Shown here one piece after another: positions 6,451 to 7,872 of a stretch of DNA of 7,872 nucleotides; position 1 is the first letter of the stretch, and each line of letters opens with the position of its first letter. The translations under genes and the position numbers were made by a program. The DNA lies in contig CAMGSV010000118.1 of NCBI GenBank assembly GCA_946061495.1, positions 1 through 7,872 on the forward strand. The letters run 5' to 3'. The notes beneath the pieces are model-generated. The model did no database searches and was not told the DNA's origin. It worked only from the letters and a program-made list of their open reading frames with translations. The DNA is from an uncultured Spirochaetales bacterium. GTDB taxonomy: Bacteria > Spirochaetota > Spirochaetia > Treponematales > Treponemataceae.

Positions 6451-6459
6451 ATAATATCA
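6451..6459 (-). promoter_or_regulatory. Candidate extended -10 promoter of the TIGR03546-TIGR03545 operon
   Basis: The minus strand reads TGATATTAT, an extended -10 pattern (TG, one base, then TATTAT with 5 of 6 matches). No convincing -35 box lies at the proper distance. Transcription would begin near 6444, leaving a leader of about 30 bases that carries the AAGGAG site. A separate TATAGT lies just upstream (about 6460-6466) and is an alternative -10. The position between the glgA terminator and the operon makes a promoter here likely even if the exact box is uncertain. Confidence 0.35.
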
Positions 6460-6482
6460 ATACTATATTCAGCAAATGGAGA

Positions 6483-6522
6483 AAACAAAAAGAACAGGAG
6501 GCCCTTTTTCTCAGCCTCCTGT
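6483..6522 (-). terminator. Strong intrinsic terminator of glgA
   Basis: On the minus strand, ACAGGAGGC (6514-6522) and GCCTCCTGT (6494-6502) form a perfect 9-bp GC-rich stem with an 11-base loop. A T-rich run follows at once (6483-6493). The stem begins 8 bases after the glgA stop codon. The other strand lacks a T-run on the far side, so it should act only on glgA transcripts. It separates glgA from the membrane-protein operon. Confidence 0.9.
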
Positions 6523-6530
6523 CAAAAAAG

Positions 6531-7872
6531 CTACAATTTTCCCAACGCCTTCTCATACACTGCAAGGTAGCCGGCGGCGGATGCCTCCCAGCTGAAGTCC
6601 TGTTCCATGGCCCGCTTCTGCATAGCCTTGATGTGATCCCGCTGGTTGTACCAGGCATAGACAGCCCAGCCAACGGTATCGAACACGCTCTGGGGGGTCA
6701 GCTCGTCGAACATGAAGCCTGTTCCCTCGCCGGTCTCCTGGTTGTAGTTCTGGACCGTATCCGCCAAGCCGCCGGTACGACGCACAATGGGCAGCGTTCC
6801 GTACAGCAGGGAATACATCTGGTTCAGGCCGCAGGGCTCGTAGCGGGAGGGCATCAGGAAGAAGTCGCTGCCCGCCTCAATCTGATGGCTCAACCCCTCG
6901 TCATAGCCGATGAAGGCCTTGAAGTTGGGCAGCTTTGACTCCAGAGAGCGCAGCTCATCCTCGCACCACCGCTCTCCTGCTCCCAGCACCACCACCTGCA
7001 CCTTCATCTCAGTGCAAATCCGGTACATACTGCCATAGGTGGGGGCAAACATCTCCGCTACCCCCTTCTGATCTGCCAACCGTGTCACCACACCAACCAG
7101 CGGTACGTCAGGATCCTCCGGCAGCCCCATCCGCTGCTGGAGGGCGGCCTTGTTCTTGGTCTTGCCCGCCAACTTCTTGGCGCTGTACTTCTCCACGATG
7201 AACTTGTCCGTGGAGGGATTCCACACGTCAGTGTCCACACCGTTGAGAATACCCACCAAGTCCTGGCTGCGGTGGCGCAACAGGGCGTCCATGCGGAAAC
7301 CTGCGGCGGGAGTCTGAATCTCCTGGGCGTAGGTGGGAGATACGGTGGTGAGCATATCCGCCGTGGTAAGGCCAGCCTTCAAAAAGTTGATTCTGTCCCA
7401 GTCCTCAAAGCCTGCAGCGTAGAAGAAGTTCCAGTCAAGGCCGGTGGCAGGATAGTTGTACTTGCCGTAGACCCCCTGGTAGCCCAGGTTGTGAATGGTG
7501 AATACGCTGGCAGTCTTCTGAAAGCCGTTGTGCCGCTGAATGAACCGCAGCAGCACTGGGGCCAGGGCGGCAGACCAGTCGTGGGCATGGACGATGTCGG
7601 GATACCAGTCCAGCTTGCGGCACAACTGGAAGGCACCGTGGCACAGGACGGAAAAACGATAGGGATTGTCGTGGAAGTCCGGGTCGGCGGCAGTTCCGTA
7701 CACACCGTCACGGCCAAAGCTCTGCTCGTGGTCGATGAAATACACCGGCAGGTTCTTGGTTCCGGGCATACTCCCCTGGTACACCTCGGTCCAGGCCTCG
7801 ATGTAACCAGCAGGCACTCCCATGGGGCCCTCCAGCGGAGTCAGGGTGGAGCGGTCTATTTTATAGTACCGG
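6531..7872 (-). CDS. glgA: Glycogen synthase GlgA (N-terminus cut by window edge)
   Basis: This is a GT5-family, GT-B-fold glycosyltransferase that moves glucose from ADP-glucose onto the non-reducing end of an alpha-1,4-glucan in the cytoplasm, the elongation step of glycogen synthesis. About 446 residues are visible. The frame stays open to the right edge, and the residues before the first in-window ATG (7823), YYKIDRSTLTPLEGP, continue the family pattern, so that ATG is internal. Compared with the roughly 480 residues of E. coli GlgA, some 40-60 are missing, including the N-terminal KTGGLADV loop. Visible motifs in order are PVYFIDHE, DIVHAHDWSAALAP, SVFTIHNLGYQG, VSPTYAQEI, ILNGVDTDVWNP, VTRLADQKG, VVVLGAGE, SRYEPCGLNQMYSLLYG (with the conserved catalytic-site glutamate of EPCGL, codon at 6837-6839), RRTGGLADTV and DFSWEASAAGY near the end. 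It is followed by its own terminator. No other glycogen gene is in view. Confidence 0.96.
   Translation of the reverse strand, partial: RYYKIDRSTLTPLEGPMGVPAGYIEAWTEVYQGSMPGTKNLPVYFIDHEQSFGRDGVYGTAADPDFHDNPYRFSVLCHGAFQLCRKLDWYPDIVHAHDWSAALAPVLLRFIQRHNGFQKTASVFTIHNLGYQGVYGKYNYPATGLDWNFFYAAGFEDWDRINFLKAGLTTADMLTTVSPTYAQEIQTPAAGFRMDALLRHRSQDLVGILNGVDTDVWNPSTDKFIVEKYSAKKLAGKTKNKAALQQRMGLPEDPDVPLVGVVTRLADQKGVAEMFAPTYGSMYRICTEMKVQVVVLGAGERWCEDELRSLESKLPNFKAFIGYDEGLSHQIEAGSDFFLMPSRYEPCGLNQMYSLLYGTLPIVRRTGGLADTVQNYNQETGEGTGFMFDELTPQSVFDTVGWAVYAWYNQRDHIKAMQKRAMEQDFSWEASAAGYLAVYEKALGKL

Noticed and set aside
7379..7717. Minus-strand open frames in other frames within glgA
   Set aside because: They overlap conserved glycogen synthase motifs in the true frame and have no independent signals.
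7821..7823. First in-window ATG of glgA as the true start
   Set aside because: The upstream in-frame codons to the window edge continue the GlgA family pattern (YYKIDRS...LEGP) without a stop, and there is no ribosome binding site before this ATG, so it is internal.

Overview
The window reads almost entirely on the minus strand and carries five protein genes, the first and last cut by the window edges. Reading in the direction of transcription (high to low coordinates), they are: the C-terminal part of a bacterial glycogen synthase (glgA); a strong intrinsic terminator; a two-gene membrane pair of the families I recognise as TIGR03546 and TIGR03545; a second probable terminator; a DEAD-box RNA helicase with a long arginine/glycine-rich tail; and an ABC-F ATPase of the YbiT/YkpA type that runs off the left edge. 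No tRNA, rRNA, CRISPR array, insertion sequence or phage gene is visible, and no gene-free stretch exceeds about 125 bases.

The organism is probably a diderm bacterium. The TIGR03545/TIGR03546 pair is known only from bacteria with outer membranes and is sparsely distributed. My best guess is a spirochaete, perhaps a Treponema-like gut species with a GC-leaning genome, because that pair together with a GlgA of this type and a YkpA-like ABC-F fits that group. This is an inference from protein resemblance, not a proof. Codons end mostly in G or C, most strongly in glgA, the helicase and the ABC-F gene, while the short intergenic gaps are AT-rich. This explains the long but empty open frames on the opposite strand.

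The layout suggests three transcription units. (1) glgA ends in a perfect 9-bp GC-rich hairpin followed by a T-run. (2) The TIGR03546-TIGR03545 pair has its own extended -10-like promoter and a good ribosome binding site. Its two genes share a 4-base ATGA overlap, so they are almost certainly co-translated, and the unit ends in a long-loop hairpin with a T-run. (3) The helicase and the ABC-F gene are 21 bases apart and form a probable two-gene operon concerned with RNA and ribosomes. Its candidate promoter lies so close to the helicase ATG that the message may be nearly leaderless.

The part most likely to hold undescribed biology is the middle pair. It combines a small multi-pass inner-membrane protein with DUF2062-like features and a 799-residue single-span protein whose periplasmic part begins like AsmA-family envelope proteins. 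By analogy with AsmA-like lipid-transport proteins, the pair could take part in moving or organising envelope lipids, but nothing in the window proves this. Other points worth attention are an RNase E-like amphipathic helix at the helicase C-terminus, a near-identical 18-base in-frame stretch at the ends of two adjacent unrelated genes, and an ABC-F protein in which one of its two ATP sites is degenerate on both faces.
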